This document shows, in pieces, positions 23,202 through 29,804 of a stretch of DNA of 29,804 bases. This stretch comes from Bacillota bacterium (GTDB lineage: Bacteria > Bacillota > Clostridia > Lachnospirales > Lachnospiraceae). Under the pieces are notes generated by a model, which did no database searches, was not told where the DNA came from, and saw only the letters and a program-made list of their open reading frames with translations. The stretch's first letter is position 1. Every line of letters begins with the position of its first letter. The DNA is taken from the NCBI GenBank assembly GCA_023398615.1, contig JAEWSD010000145.1, positions 1 to 29,804 on the forward strand, in the 5' to 3' direction. Both the position numbers and the translations under genes were made by a program.

Positions 23202-25313
23202 ATGGGCAAATGGAAGGATCGATTACTATATGAATTATTGAAGGAACCGGAGAAAAGAAAACGATCGGCAGGTGAGCTTGCCGGCAGGTTTTTAATCGGT
23301 TTCTTTGTTATGATGCTATTGCTCACTATCCTGTCGAGGGCTGCCGATTCCGTAATCGTTGCCAGGATTGATGTGGATTCCGTAAACAGCGGGAAGCTTG
23401 AATTCAATGTGGAGGGAACCGGTACTCTGACAGAGAAGGCGGAAAAATATCTGGACATCTATGCGGGAGTACGGATAAACAGAATATATGCGGAGGAAGG
23501 GAAATACGTCGAAAAGGGTGATATTCTTTTTCAATATAATGTTAACGATTTGCAGGCCAGGCTGGATGATTTGGAGGATGATCTGAGAAAAGCCCAAATC
23601 AGTGCGGAAATTAATAAATTAAGCAATGCGCCGCAGGATGCGGTCTCGGACGTAAAGAAAGCAAAACTGGTTTTAGAAAGGGCGGAGCTGGATCAGAAAA
23701 CGGCGGATGAGGATCTGGAAGAGGCGAAAGCAAAGGTAAACGATACAAAGAAGGAAGAGTATGAGACGGCAAAGGATAACTACGAGGAAGCAAAGAAATC
23801 CCGTGACGGGCAGGCGGAGTTAAGAGAACGGGCCATACAGGATGCCGGGGATGCGATAGCCGAGGCAGAGTATAACGTAAATGACCTGTATGCGGATAAA
23901 ACAAATATGGAAAAGGTGATTGCAGAATATAAGACAGCTGTAGAATATCCATCCGGCGATTCCCTGATTAAAGCGGAAGAAAATGTTTTCAAGCAGTATT
24001 ATGGGGAAACAGGATATCCGGCTCATCAAAAAGAGGTGGAAAAGGCGAGAAAAGATTTGAAAAGGGCGGAGGAAGATTATTCGAATGCAAAGAAAGCGTC
24101 TGAGGAGGCGGGTACCCTGCTGTCTGATTCGGAGAAATCCATATTCCGGCGTGCAATTGATGATGCCGAAGACAGGCTTGAGGAAGTCACCGAAAAGGAT
24201 ACCGAGATCCGGACGGCTCTTATCGCCTACGGCAACGCAATACGGATAAAGAACCAGGAGCAGATTGACACTTCCTATAGTGCGTTGCTGTCCCTTTTGT
24301 GTCCGGAAGACAGTGAGAAGAAGAAACAGATCCGGCAGGCAGATAATGCACTTTCCGAAGCAAGGGAAACCCTGACCGAAACGACGGCTGACTGGGACAG
24401 GACTATGGCTGAGGAGGAAGAAAAGGTTACCAAAGCCCTGGATGCTTTCAAGGAAGCCGAGGCAGTATATATTGATGTGATAAGTGATTCCTATGATTAT
24501 TCCCAGGATGTCAAAACAGAAGAGAGACTTGCTGAAAGTGCGGCAAGAGCAGTGGAGGACGCCAGACTTGGAGTAGAAGAGGCCGGACGGAATGATTCGG
24601 ATGCACAGGAAAGGAGTGAAGCAGGGAATCAGATTGAGGAACTGAACGAGGAAGCGGCACAAATTGATATAAATGAGAAAGAGGAAGCTGTAGGGACAGT
24701 TAAGAAACTGATTGAAAATGACGGGAAGGTAACGGCCCCTGCGGGGGGGGTCGTCACAAAGCTCGAATTGGAGGAAGGCGGCAGTACCGCAGGCAGCGAA
24801 AAGATTGCCGTCACAACCGGTAATTACGGATTCAGCGCAAAGGTATCGAAGGAGGAAGCAGAGCATCTTTCTGCCGGGGATGAAATAGCGGTAAAGCTGG
24901 GCCACGATGACGAAAAAACTAAGATAGCAATCGAGAGTATAGGATCGGAGGACGCAGACGGTATGTTTACGATCACAGGGATTCTTCCGAAAGGAGAGTA
25001 CGATGCGGGAGCGGCGGTTCCTTTTACTGTTGCCAAGCAGTCGGAATCTTATAGCCAGGTCATACCGATCCAGGCTCTTCGTATGGATGAAAAGGGCAAT
25101 AAGTTCGTATTGATCACCAAAGAGAAAAATACGATATTAGGCAATGCATTAACCGCATTCCGGATAGATGTAACCCTGATAGACAGCGATTATACGAAAG
25201 CTGCCATCGAAGGTATTCTGGCACGCGGAGATGAGCTGATTATCGGCAGCAATAAGAATATAGAAGAGGGCGACCGTGTTCGTATCAATGAAAGCAATGG
25301 ACAGAATGACTAA
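23202..25313 (+). CDS. HlyD/MacA-type membrane-fusion adaptor with very long coiled coil
   Basis: 703 residues. A charged N-terminus precedes one membrane anchor (about 29-46). The first lipoyl/barrel half is GVRINRIYAEEGKYVEKGDI near 89-108, the matching half is VTAPAGGVVTKLELEEGG from about 509, and the C-terminal membrane-proximal domain (VIPIQALRMDEKGNKFVLIT, then IIGSNKNIEEGDRVRI) completes the MacA/HlyD layout. Between the halves is a roughly 385-residue heptad-rich, E/K/A-rich region; usual adaptors have hairpins of some 60-120 residues. It is therefore a long rod into the cell wall. GGAGG (23185-23189) lies 12 bases before ATG 23202, a wide spacing, with a stop in between preventing an earlier start. 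Adaptors normally pair with MacB-type ABC exporters; here the partner candidate is the next gene. Confidence 0.88.
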   Translation: MGKWKDRLLYELLKEPEKRKRSAGELAGRFLIGFFVMMLLLTILSRAADSVIVARIDVDSVNSGKLEFNVEGTGTLTEKAEKYLDIYAGVRINRIYAEEGKYVEKGDILFQYNVNDLQARLDDLEDDLRKAQISAEINKLSNAPQDAVSDVKKAKLVLERAELDQKTADEDLEEAKAKVNDTKKEEYETAKDNYEEAKKSRDGQAELRERAIQDAGDAIAEAEYNVNDLYADKTNMEKVIAEYKTAVEYPSGDSLIKAEENVFKQYYGETGYPAHQKEVEKARKDLKRAEEDYSNAKKASEEAGTLLSDSEKSIFRRAIDDAEDRLEEVTEKDTEIRTALIAYGNAIRIKNQEQIDTSYSALLSLLCPEDSEKKKQIRQADNALSEARETLTETTADWDRTMAEEEEKVTKALDAFKEAEAVYIDVISDSYDYSQDVKTEERLAESAARAVEDARLGVEEAGRNDSDAQERSEAGNQIEELNEEAAQIDINEKEEAVGTVKKLIENDGKVTAPAGGVVTKLELEEGGSTAGSEKIAVTTGNYGFSAKVSKEEAEHLSAGDEIAVKLGHDDEKTKIAIESIGSEDADGMFTITGILPKGEYDAGAAVPFTVAKQSESYSQVIPIQALRMDEKGNKFVLITKEKNTILGNALTAFRIDVTLIDSDYTKAAIEGILARGDELIIGSNKNIEEGDRVRINESNGQND

Positions 25314-26535
25314 GAAAAAAATATTGTATGCAATTCTTTCGGCAGTGGTCCTGTTGTTTTGGGGCAGCGGGATCTATTACGGACAGTATATTAAAGACTG
25401 CTATCAATCCGTCAGCATCAGACTGGATGGGGAGGAAGCGGTTACGAAGCGTGCTCTGATGCGTGCCTTAGAAAATGAGGCGGTGAAAAATACAAAACTT
25501 ATCCCTTTGGTAACCGCCTGGAACTGCCTTAACGAACAGCAGGTGGAGAATGAAGAGCTTGCAGTTAAGACTAAAGTCCGCTTGCTTGAGGTAAGCGGAG
25601 ATATGAATCAGGTATATCCGATGCGGATGAAACGGGGAGCGGTTACGCATGAAGAGGATTATAAAGGCTGCCTGATCGATGAAACCACCGCATATGAATT
25701 ATTTAAGACGACGGATTCGGTAGGAAATCTGATCACTTACCGCGATAAGGAGTATTGTATACGCGGAATCATAAAAACCAAAGAACAAGTTGTTGTAATA
25801 CGGATTGAAGACCGGGAGCATGCCTATTCGAACCTTGAACTTGTGTATGAGGATAAATTGAACGGAGACCTGCCGGCGCAGGATTTTATGATGCAGAATG
25901 GCCTGGCCGGTTCCTATATGGTTCTGGAGGGCGGCTTTATTGCCGGAATTCTCAGGTTATTTTATCTGCTGCCTGCATGGTTCCTCGGCTTTTATATGCT
26001 GGCGGGAATGATCGGGCAGCTGTGGAAGAGACGGAACCTGCCCTTACAGGCGGTCACCCTTGCCCTGCTTTATCTTCTTGCATGGGTTGTAGTCAGCTGG
26101 TTTATGGAATTTAAGATTCACATTCCGGAACGACTTATTCCTACTCAGTGGTCGGATTTTTCCTTCTGGACGGAGAAATTTAACGCATTGCAACACTACA
26201 TGTCGGATTTGGACTATTTAATTCCGGTTCCGAAGGATGTTTTACTTGTCCGTTATGCAAGACGCAGCCTTTATTATTCTTTGATTGCCTTGTTCGGAAT
26301 GATTATTTTTGTCCGGCACAGGTACTTGGTGATCCGGAAAAACCATGAATTAAGGCTTTGCCTGCTTGCAATCCTGCTCGAAGGCGCGTCAGTTCTGCTG
26401 CTGTTCATGAACGGGAAGCTTTTTCATGTAACCAGGAGTTTCCTCTATATGCTTCCGATCTTTATTATTTCAACCGGCTTTAAAAGCAGCGGCATGGAAT
26501 GGATACGGAAGGCAAGGATAAAATTCAGTCGGTAA
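25276..26535 (+). CDS. Membrane protein with MacB/FtsX-like extracytoplasmic core, no ATPase
   Basis: About 419 residues. One N-terminal helix (about 15-32), a 180-residue extracytoplasmic domain, and four or five further helices (after about 225). The outer domain contains LIDETTAYELFKTTDSVGNL, then TYRDKEYCIRGIIKTKEQ, a pattern like the MacB periplasmic core domain in which a residue pair G-x-x-I/V precedes a short strand. FtsX transmembrane signatures are not evident. Start: GTG 25276 has GAGGG (25266-25270) at five bases, so it is used; ATG 25288 or ATG 25306 (MTKKKILYAIL) are alternatives and all overlap the adaptor gene end. Overlap implies coupling with the adaptor. No ATPase accompanies it. 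Function uncertain. Confidence 0.7.
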   Translation: MFVSMKAMDRMTKKKILYAILSAVVLLFWGSGIYYGQYIKDCYQSVSIRLDGEEAVTKRALMRALENEAVKNTKLIPLVTAWNCLNEQQVENEELAVKTKVRLLEVSGDMNQVYPMRMKRGAVTHEEDYKGCLIDETTAYELFKTTDSVGNLITYRDKEYCIRGIIKTKEQVVVIRIEDREHAYSNLELVYEDKLNGDLPAQDFMMQNGLAGSYMVLEGGFIAGILRLFYLLPAWFLGFYMLAGMIGQLWKRRNLPLQAVTLALLYLLAWVVVSWFMEFKIHIPERLIPTQWSDFSFWTEKFNALQHYMSDLDYLIPVPKDVLLVRYARRSLYYSLIALFGMIIFVRHRYLVIRKNHELRLCLLAILLEGASVLLLFMNGKLFHVTRSFLYMLPIFIISTGFKSSGMEWIRKARIKFSR

Positions 26536-26548
26536 TATATTGCTATTT

Positions 26549-26594
26549 AATAAAAATATATCGATAAACAATAAAAATATATTGACAAATAATA
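26549..26594. repeat. Tandem 25-bp direct repeat, 21-bp period, over the promoter
   Basis: Copies 26549-26573 and 26570-26594 agree at 22 of 25 positions, both starting AATAAAAATATAT. The second covers the -35 box. A 21-bp period equals two helical turns, so two proteins could bind on one DNA face; the XRE regulator encoded downstream is the obvious candidate. Confidence 0.7.
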
Positions 26595-26610
26595 TGCTCT
26601 CTGCTATATT
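26582..26610 (+). promoter_or_regulatory. Promoter of the DUF2975-XRE-DUF4173 operon
   Basis: TTGACA (26582-26587), 17 bp, TATATT (26605-26610), about 100 bases before the first start codon. The leader contains the hairpin at 26619-26675. Confidence 0.82.
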
Positions 26611-26618
26611 ATCCTTAA

Positions 26619-26675
26619 CAGGCAGATCATTGCAAAACTCTGTTTATGTCTTTGATCGAAGGTTTGCAACGCCTG
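26619..26675 (+). promoter_or_regulatory. Structured 5' leader hairpin
   Basis: CAGGC (26619-26623) pairs with GCCTG (26671-26675) and TTGCAAA (26630-26636) with TTTGCAA (26663-26669), bulge on one side, 26-base loop. It begins where transcription should start, so it may protect the mRNA 5' end or be regulatory. Not recognised as a known riboswitch. Confidence 0.5.
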
Positions 26676-26708
26676 ACGGATTAATTTTTTGAAAGGAGAG
26701 CATTTGTT

Positions 26709-27152
26709 ATGTGGACAAAATGCAAATCGCTCAGACTGTCGGTGATTCTGGTAAAGATAGTCTTTCTGCTGCTGGTTATTTCTATCTTCATGATTCCCTT
26801 CATGGTAAAGTGGTATGATTACATATCCGCCCGCCCGGATATCTCCGTACCATTGTCTGTTACCCTTTATCTGGCCTTGATCCCTGCCTTTGTGGTAATT
26901 GCCGTACTTGACAGGCTGCTTTCGAATATCAGAAACGGGCAGGTTTTTGTCAATCAGAACGTAACCATATTGCGTATTATTTCCTGGTGCAGCTTTGCGG
27001 TATCCGTAATTTTTTTCATTTTTGGCTTCTGGAGGGAACTTTCCTTCCTGATAGCATTTGCTGCAGCTTTCTTCGGCCTGATCTTAAGAGTTCTTAAGAA
27101 TGTTTTTGAACAGGCGGTGGCAATACGGGAAGAAAATGACTTTACAATTTAG
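26709..27152 (+). CDS. DUF2975 domain membrane protein
   Basis: 147 residues, four membrane helices (about 9-31, 53-75, 93-112, 115-130), in the layout of the DUF2975 family, whose Bacillus member YoaS pairs with the XRE regulator YozG. The cytosolic link has AVLDRLLSNIRNGQVFVNQN, the family's most typical segment (helix then NGQVF). AAAGGAG lies ten bases before the ATG. It is followed after 11 bases by the small XRE regulator, and the pair is thought to act together, possibly a membrane protein controlling the regulator; that link is inferred from conserved pairing. Confidence 0.85.
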   Translation: MWTKCKSLRLSVILVKIVFLLLVISIFMIPFMVKWYDYISARPDISVPLSVTLYLALIPAFVVIAVLDRLLSNIRNGQVFVNQNVTILRIISWCSFAVSVIFFIFGFWRELSFLIAFAAAFFGLILRVLKNVFEQAVAIREENDFTI

Positions 27153-27163
27153 GGGGGAAGAGT

Positions 27164-27388
27164 ATGCCGATTATAATAAATCTGGATGTAATGATGGCGA
27201 AACGCAAGATTTCTTCCGGTGAGCTGGCTGAGAAAATAGATATTACGCCGGCAAATTTATCGATTCTAAAGAATAATAAGGCAAAAGCCATCCGGTTCTC
27301 AACCCTGGAAAAGCTGTGTAAAACCCTTGAATGCCAGCCAAGTGATATATTGGAGTACAGGACGGAGGAAGAAAGCTTTCCGGAATAG
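27164..27388 (+). CDS. YozG-like XRE/HTH_3-type transcriptional regulator
   Basis: 74 residues comprising little more than an XRE helix-turn-helix: MAKRKISSGELAEKIDITPA with the recognition helix NLSILKNNKAKAIRFSTLEK and closing LCKTLECQPSDILEY, the hallmark of this short YozG-like group. GGGGGGA (27152-27158) precedes the ATG. Translated between the DUF2975 and the large membrane protein; probably binds the tandem repeat over its own promoter (inference). No sensor domain. Confidence 0.9.
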   Translation: MPIIINLDVMMAKRKISSGELAEKIDITPANLSILKNNKAKAIRFSTLEKLCKTLECQPSDILEYRTEEESFPE

Positions 27389-27441
27389 GATGTTCTAAAT
27401 GTCAGAGATTATGCCGTCGGTATCGGCGGACTGGAGGAATT

Positions 27442-28947
27442 ATGGAAGAGAATAGCGTATTGACAAAAGAAGAAAACGAAGTAACGAAAGAAGAAACCTT
27501 AACCTTTGGCAGAACGGATTGCATCCTGGCTTATGCCGTGTTAATTCTAGGCTTCTGCTTTATCCGTTTCGTCTTATGGAATGTTACCGGTATTATTACC
27601 ACGGCATTTTTCTGGGTAACGGCAATAATCTGCATGATTTATCTGAAGAAAAATGGTTTCAAACAGGATAGGAGTAATCTGACTGGTTTCGGGCTGGTGA
27701 TCGTATTCAGTCTGGTTTTTTCCATATCGGCAAATAATTTTATCAAATTTCTTGATATTGTATTCGTATTGTTGCTGGGAATTCATTGGGTATATTCGGT
27801 ATGCAGGGATAACGGCCGAATCGGCAGCTACTTTATCTTTGATATGCTTAAGGCGGTGTATGTCATGCCCTTTGCCGGATTCCTCAAGACATCCGGGGCA
27901 ATTGCCTATACAAACCGCAGGTTCAGGCACAGCAATAACGTTAAGCTTGCAGTGCTCGGTTTCATTGCTGCGATACCCTTAACGGTTCTTGTCGCGGAGC
28001 TGCTGACCAGTGCGGACAGCGGTGTGGAGCGTATGCTGCAGTATGTGCTTAACGGTATCGATGAGGATATCATGATACCTGTACTGCAAATGCTGATGGG
28101 TATCCCGGTTGCCTTTTACCTTTACGGCATGCTTTATTCCAATGTCAGACGGGAAAAGGCAGAGATCTTTACAGAGGAGGAGTGCGGCAAAAGAATCAAC
28201 CGTATGAAGTTTGTCCCGAATATTTTACTGTATTCCGCCGTTACGCCGGTATGTATCCTGTATACCATGTTTTTTATCTCCCAGCTGAATTATTTCCTGT
28301 CGGCATTTATGGGGCAGCTTCCAGGTTCCTACAGCTTTGCCGAATATGCAAGAAGAGGTTTCTTCGAGCTTTGCGCCGTTACGGTAATAAACCTGTTTAT
28401 CATTCCGGCAATCAACCTGTTATCCAGGCAGTCAGGAGAGGATAAACCTGCTATCCTTAAAATCTACTCGGTAATGCTGACAGCCTTTACCTTAATGATT
28501 ATTACCACAGCCCTCAGCAAGATGGTCATGTATATCTGTGAATACGGACTTACCCGGCTCAGGGTATATACCTCCTGGTTTATGGTGCTGCTTGCGCTGA
28601 CCTTTATCCTGATTCTGATCAGGCAGTTTAAGTATCGTTTCCATTTTGCAAGGTATCTCGTAACAGCATTCGTGTTGATGTTTGGTATCCTGTGCTTTTC
28701 GAGGGTTGATGCGATGATTTCAAGATATAATATCGATATGTATCAGGCGGGCCGGTTAAAGGAGCTGGATACGGCAGCGCTTCGCAATCTCTCGGAAGAC
28801 GGCCTTCTGTATGCCCTGGAGCAGGGAGTCCTGACAAAAGGAGATCTTTATTATATGGAAGAACTATATGAAACAAATCCATATGTTACCTTAAATCTTT
28901 CCTCCTTCCGGGTAAAAAGTTACATCGAAAGGGATATGGAGCAGTAG
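27442..28947 (+). CDS. Large multi-pass membrane protein, DUF4173/DUF4153 type
   Basis: 501-residue protein with about 11-13 membrane helices and a soluble tail of some 70 residues. An acidic N-terminus (MEENSVLTKEENEVTKEETL) precedes the first helix. Recognisable parts are the long periplasmic-side loops with LTSADSGVERMLQYVLNGID, the RRGFFELCAVTVINLFIIPAI segment with its conserved arginine, and the late SWFMVLLALTFILILIRQ. These match DUF4173/DUF4153 proteins often found beside XRE regulators in Clostridia; exact assignment is from memory. The end ELDTAALRNLSEDGLLYALE is cytosolic or extracytoplasmic, undecided. GGAGG (27433-27437) precedes the ATG. Third gene of the operon. Function unknown. 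Confidence 0.8.
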   Translation: MEENSVLTKEENEVTKEETLTFGRTDCILAYAVLILGFCFIRFVLWNVTGIITTAFFWVTAIICMIYLKKNGFKQDRSNLTGFGLVIVFSLVFSISANNFIKFLDIVFVLLLGIHWVYSVCRDNGRIGSYFIFDMLKAVYVMPFAGFLKTSGAIAYTNRRFRHSNNVKLAVLGFIAAIPLTVLVAELLTSADSGVERMLQYVLNGIDEDIMIPVLQMLMGIPVAFYLYGMLYSNVRREKAEIFTEEECGKRINRMKFVPNILLYSAVTPVCILYTMFFISQLNYFLSAFMGQLPGSYSFAEYARRGFFELCAVTVINLFIIPAINLLSRQSGEDKPAILKIYSVMLTAFTLMIITTALSKMVMYICEYGLTRLRVYTSWFMVLLALTFILILIRQFKYRFHFARYLVTAFVLMFGILCFSRVDAMISRYNIDMYQAGRLKELDTAALRNLSEDGLLYALEQGVLTKGDLYYMEELYETNPYVTLNLSSFRVKSYIERDMEQ

Positions 28948-28973
28948 GCGCAATATGGCATTTACTATTTAAT

Positions 28974-29012
28974 AAGTTACAGTTCAGTCTGAGGGTTGAA
29001 CTGTAACTTTTA
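28974..29012 (+). terminator. Terminator after the DUF4173-type gene
   Basis: AAGTTACAGTTCA (28974-28986) pairs perfectly with TGAACTGTAACTT (28997-29009), ten-base loop, then TTTTAATATT. Confidence 0.75.
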
Positions 29013-29037
29013 ATATTATAAAAGATTATATTTAATA

Positions 29038-29066
29038 TTGACTTTAATAAAAATAAAGGTTATACT
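29038..29066 (+). promoter_or_regulatory. Promoter of the DUF2089-type gene pair
   Basis: TTGACT (29038-29043), 17 bp, TATACT (29061-29066), 26 bases before the start codon. Confidence 0.78.
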
Positions 29067-29091
29067 TATATTTATTAAAGGAGGTTTTGTA

Positions 29092-29394
29092 ATGGCAATA
29101 GACATCATTCCTGAATGGATGGTAAGTCTTGATGATGAGGATATATCTTTTATTAAAAAATTTCTATTGGCATCAGGCTCACTGAAAAAAATCGCCGATC
29201 AATATGGGGTCACTTATCCCACAGTCAGGCTTAGATTAGATAAATTAATACAAAAAATTCAAATAAGTGAAGATACCGCAAGTGAACCATATGTTTCACT
29301 GATTAAACGGCTGGCAGTTAATGAGAGGATGGATTTTGACACAGCTAAACTTTTGATCGCGGAATACAAAAAACTTGAAAGGCACGGGTGTTAA
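29092..29394 (+). CDS. DUF2089-type DNA-binding protein
   Basis: 100-residue protein of the DUF2089 type, with a sigma-like helix-turn-helix: IPEWMVSLDDEDISFIKKFL then GSLKKIADQYGVTYPTVRLR and LDKLIQKI. The C-terminal 40 residues are helical. DUF2089 proteins are mainly seen next to membrane genes and are taken to be transcription factors; the zinc-ribbon N-terminus of longer members is absent here. ATG 29092 is used, as AAGGAGG (29078-29084) is seven bases upstream; the open frame back to 29038 covers the promoter itself. The next gene starts one base after its stop, so they form an operon. Confidence 0.85.
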   Translation: MAIDIIPEWMVSLDDEDISFIKKFLLASGSLKKIADQYGVTYPTVRLRLDKLIQKIQISEDTASEPYVSLIKRLAVNERMDFDTAKLLIAEYKKLERHGC

Positions 29395-29395
29395 T

Positions 29396-29719
29396 ATGGC
29401 TAATGCGACGATTATGTTATTTTTGGTACTGATTTTATTAGCAGGGGGCATTTTTCTTCAAATCTTTCTGTCTAAGAAAAACAGTAAATGGTTTGGACTT
29501 ATCCTTCCGGCAATCACATTCTTATATTCTTTGCTGATGGTTTTAGGCCTGGCTGCGTATAATGTAATGAGAGATGGAGAAGTATTTATCCTTATTGCAT
29601 CCACATTCCTAATCAGTAACATACCCACCATAGTCTTATTAGGTATTTATTTTGGCTGCCGGGAGAAAAAGAAACTTCATGCGCAGCTTGAGAAGATGAA
29701 TATTCAGGATTTGGAATGA
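29396..29719 (+). CDS. Small membrane protein of the DUF2089 operon
   Basis: 107 residues with three hydrophobic helices (about 4-22, 31-52, 62-88), a short basic loop LSKKNSKW after helix 1 and a charged tail KKKLHAQLEKMNIQDLE. No enzyme motif. The DUF2089-type regulator directly upstream ends one base before it, so the two are probably a regulator-membrane protein pair, similar in plan to the DUF2975-XRE pair a little upstream. ATG 29396 has only weak Shine-Dalgarno support (CGGGTG five bases ahead), and translation may depend on coupling. Not recognised further. Confidence 0.78.
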   Translation: MANATIMLFLVLILLAGGIFLQIFLSKKNSKWFGLILPAITFLYSLLMVLGLAAYNVMRDGEVFILIASTFLISNIPTIVLLGIYFGCREKKKLHAQLEKMNIQDLE

Positions 29720-29804
29720 CTTACCATAATGGGCGATGTGGGTATGTACTGCTTTCTTTACTGCTTCTCAATAGAATAGGAAACAGTGATTTTAACATTT
29801 CCTT
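29720..29804. other. Terminal 85 bases without a recognised feature
   Basis: After the small membrane protein the last bases hold no open frame of note, no convincing hairpin, and no promoter. Confidence 0.6.

Noticed and set aside
23820..24905. Long reverse-strand open frame opposite the adaptor coiled coil (about 360 codons)
   Set aside because: It is a shadow of an E/K/A-rich coiled-coil gene: purine-rich codons read backwards give Phe/Leu/Cys-rich sequence without motifs or ribosome site.
19227..26535. Bce-type antibiotic sensing/resistance module
   Set aside because: The kinase has a large sensor loop rather than the short BceS-type one, and there is no BceA/BceB ATPase-permease pair; the permeases have CUT1 EAA loops.
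26611..26708. Known riboswitch in the DUF2975 leader
   Set aside because: The two-part hairpin does not match a riboswitch class that I can recognise; no conserved aptamer core seen.
1..29804. tRNA, rRNA or complete insertion sequence genes
   Set aside because: No cloverleaf-like or rRNA-like stretches and no transposase or integrase domain were found among the protein-coding frames.

Overview
The window looks like chromosome of a low-to-mid GC Gram-positive anaerobe, most likely a Lachnospiraceae/Clostridia-type Firmicute. This is an inference from strong AGGAGG ribosome binding sites, consensus TTGACA/TATAAT promoters with 16-18 bp spacers, lipoprotein signals without outer-membrane genes, and the family mix (sugar-type ABC importer without its own ATPase, MocR regulator, ACT_7 protein, DUF2975+XRE pair). 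No rRNA, tRNA, CRISPR array or complete insertion sequence was seen.

Left part (1-9.7 kb). A truncated MATE efflux pump is followed by a SAM methyltransferase. A MocR-type regulator diverges from a B3/4-domain protein that is translationally coupled to an EamA/DMT exporter, followed by an ACT_7 protein. The regulator's gap carries two identical AAAGTGGTACT direct repeats, the MocR/PdxR type of site, so this looks like an amino-acid-responsive export module. Next come a convergent cytosolic six-blade NHL propeller protein, an iron-sulfur-flavoprotein-like oxidoreductase, a HAD-IIA phosphatase and an MgtC/SapB membrane protein.

Middle part (9.6-14.5 kb). A strong promoter drives a MoxR-like AAA+ ATPase, a VWA protein with an HExxH metallopeptidase-like domain, and an unrecognised 108-residue protein. 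A 49-residue basic protein too short for routine calling, a large terminator hairpin, a rhomboid protease with its own promoter, and a reverse-strand GrpB-kinase fusion whose P-loop lacks lysine follow.

Right-centre (14.5-26.5 kb) is the most unusual block. Two tandem paralogous lipoproteins, each an N-terminal propeller-like sensor region fused to an ABC solute-binding domain, are transcribed away from an OmpR-family two-component system. Downstream of the kinase are a 96-bp fully symmetric palindrome with TA ends and a perfect 24-bp terminator, then two sugar-type ABC permeases, a 703-residue HlyD/MacA-type adaptor with a coiled coil of nearly 390 residues, and a membrane protein with a MacB/FtsX-like extracytoplasmic domain. 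No ABC ATPase is encoded here. A shared motif, TTAGAGATAAG, occurs both at the two-component promoter and ahead of the permease operon, suggesting one regulon. I propose this as the candidate undescribed system.

Right end (26.5-29.8 kb). A DUF2975 membrane protein, a YozG-like XRE regulator and a large multi-pass DUF4173/DUF4153-type protein form an operon behind a promoter with a 21-bp-period tandem repeat and a structured leader. After a terminator and a second strong promoter come a DUF2089-type DNA-binding protein and a small membrane protein.
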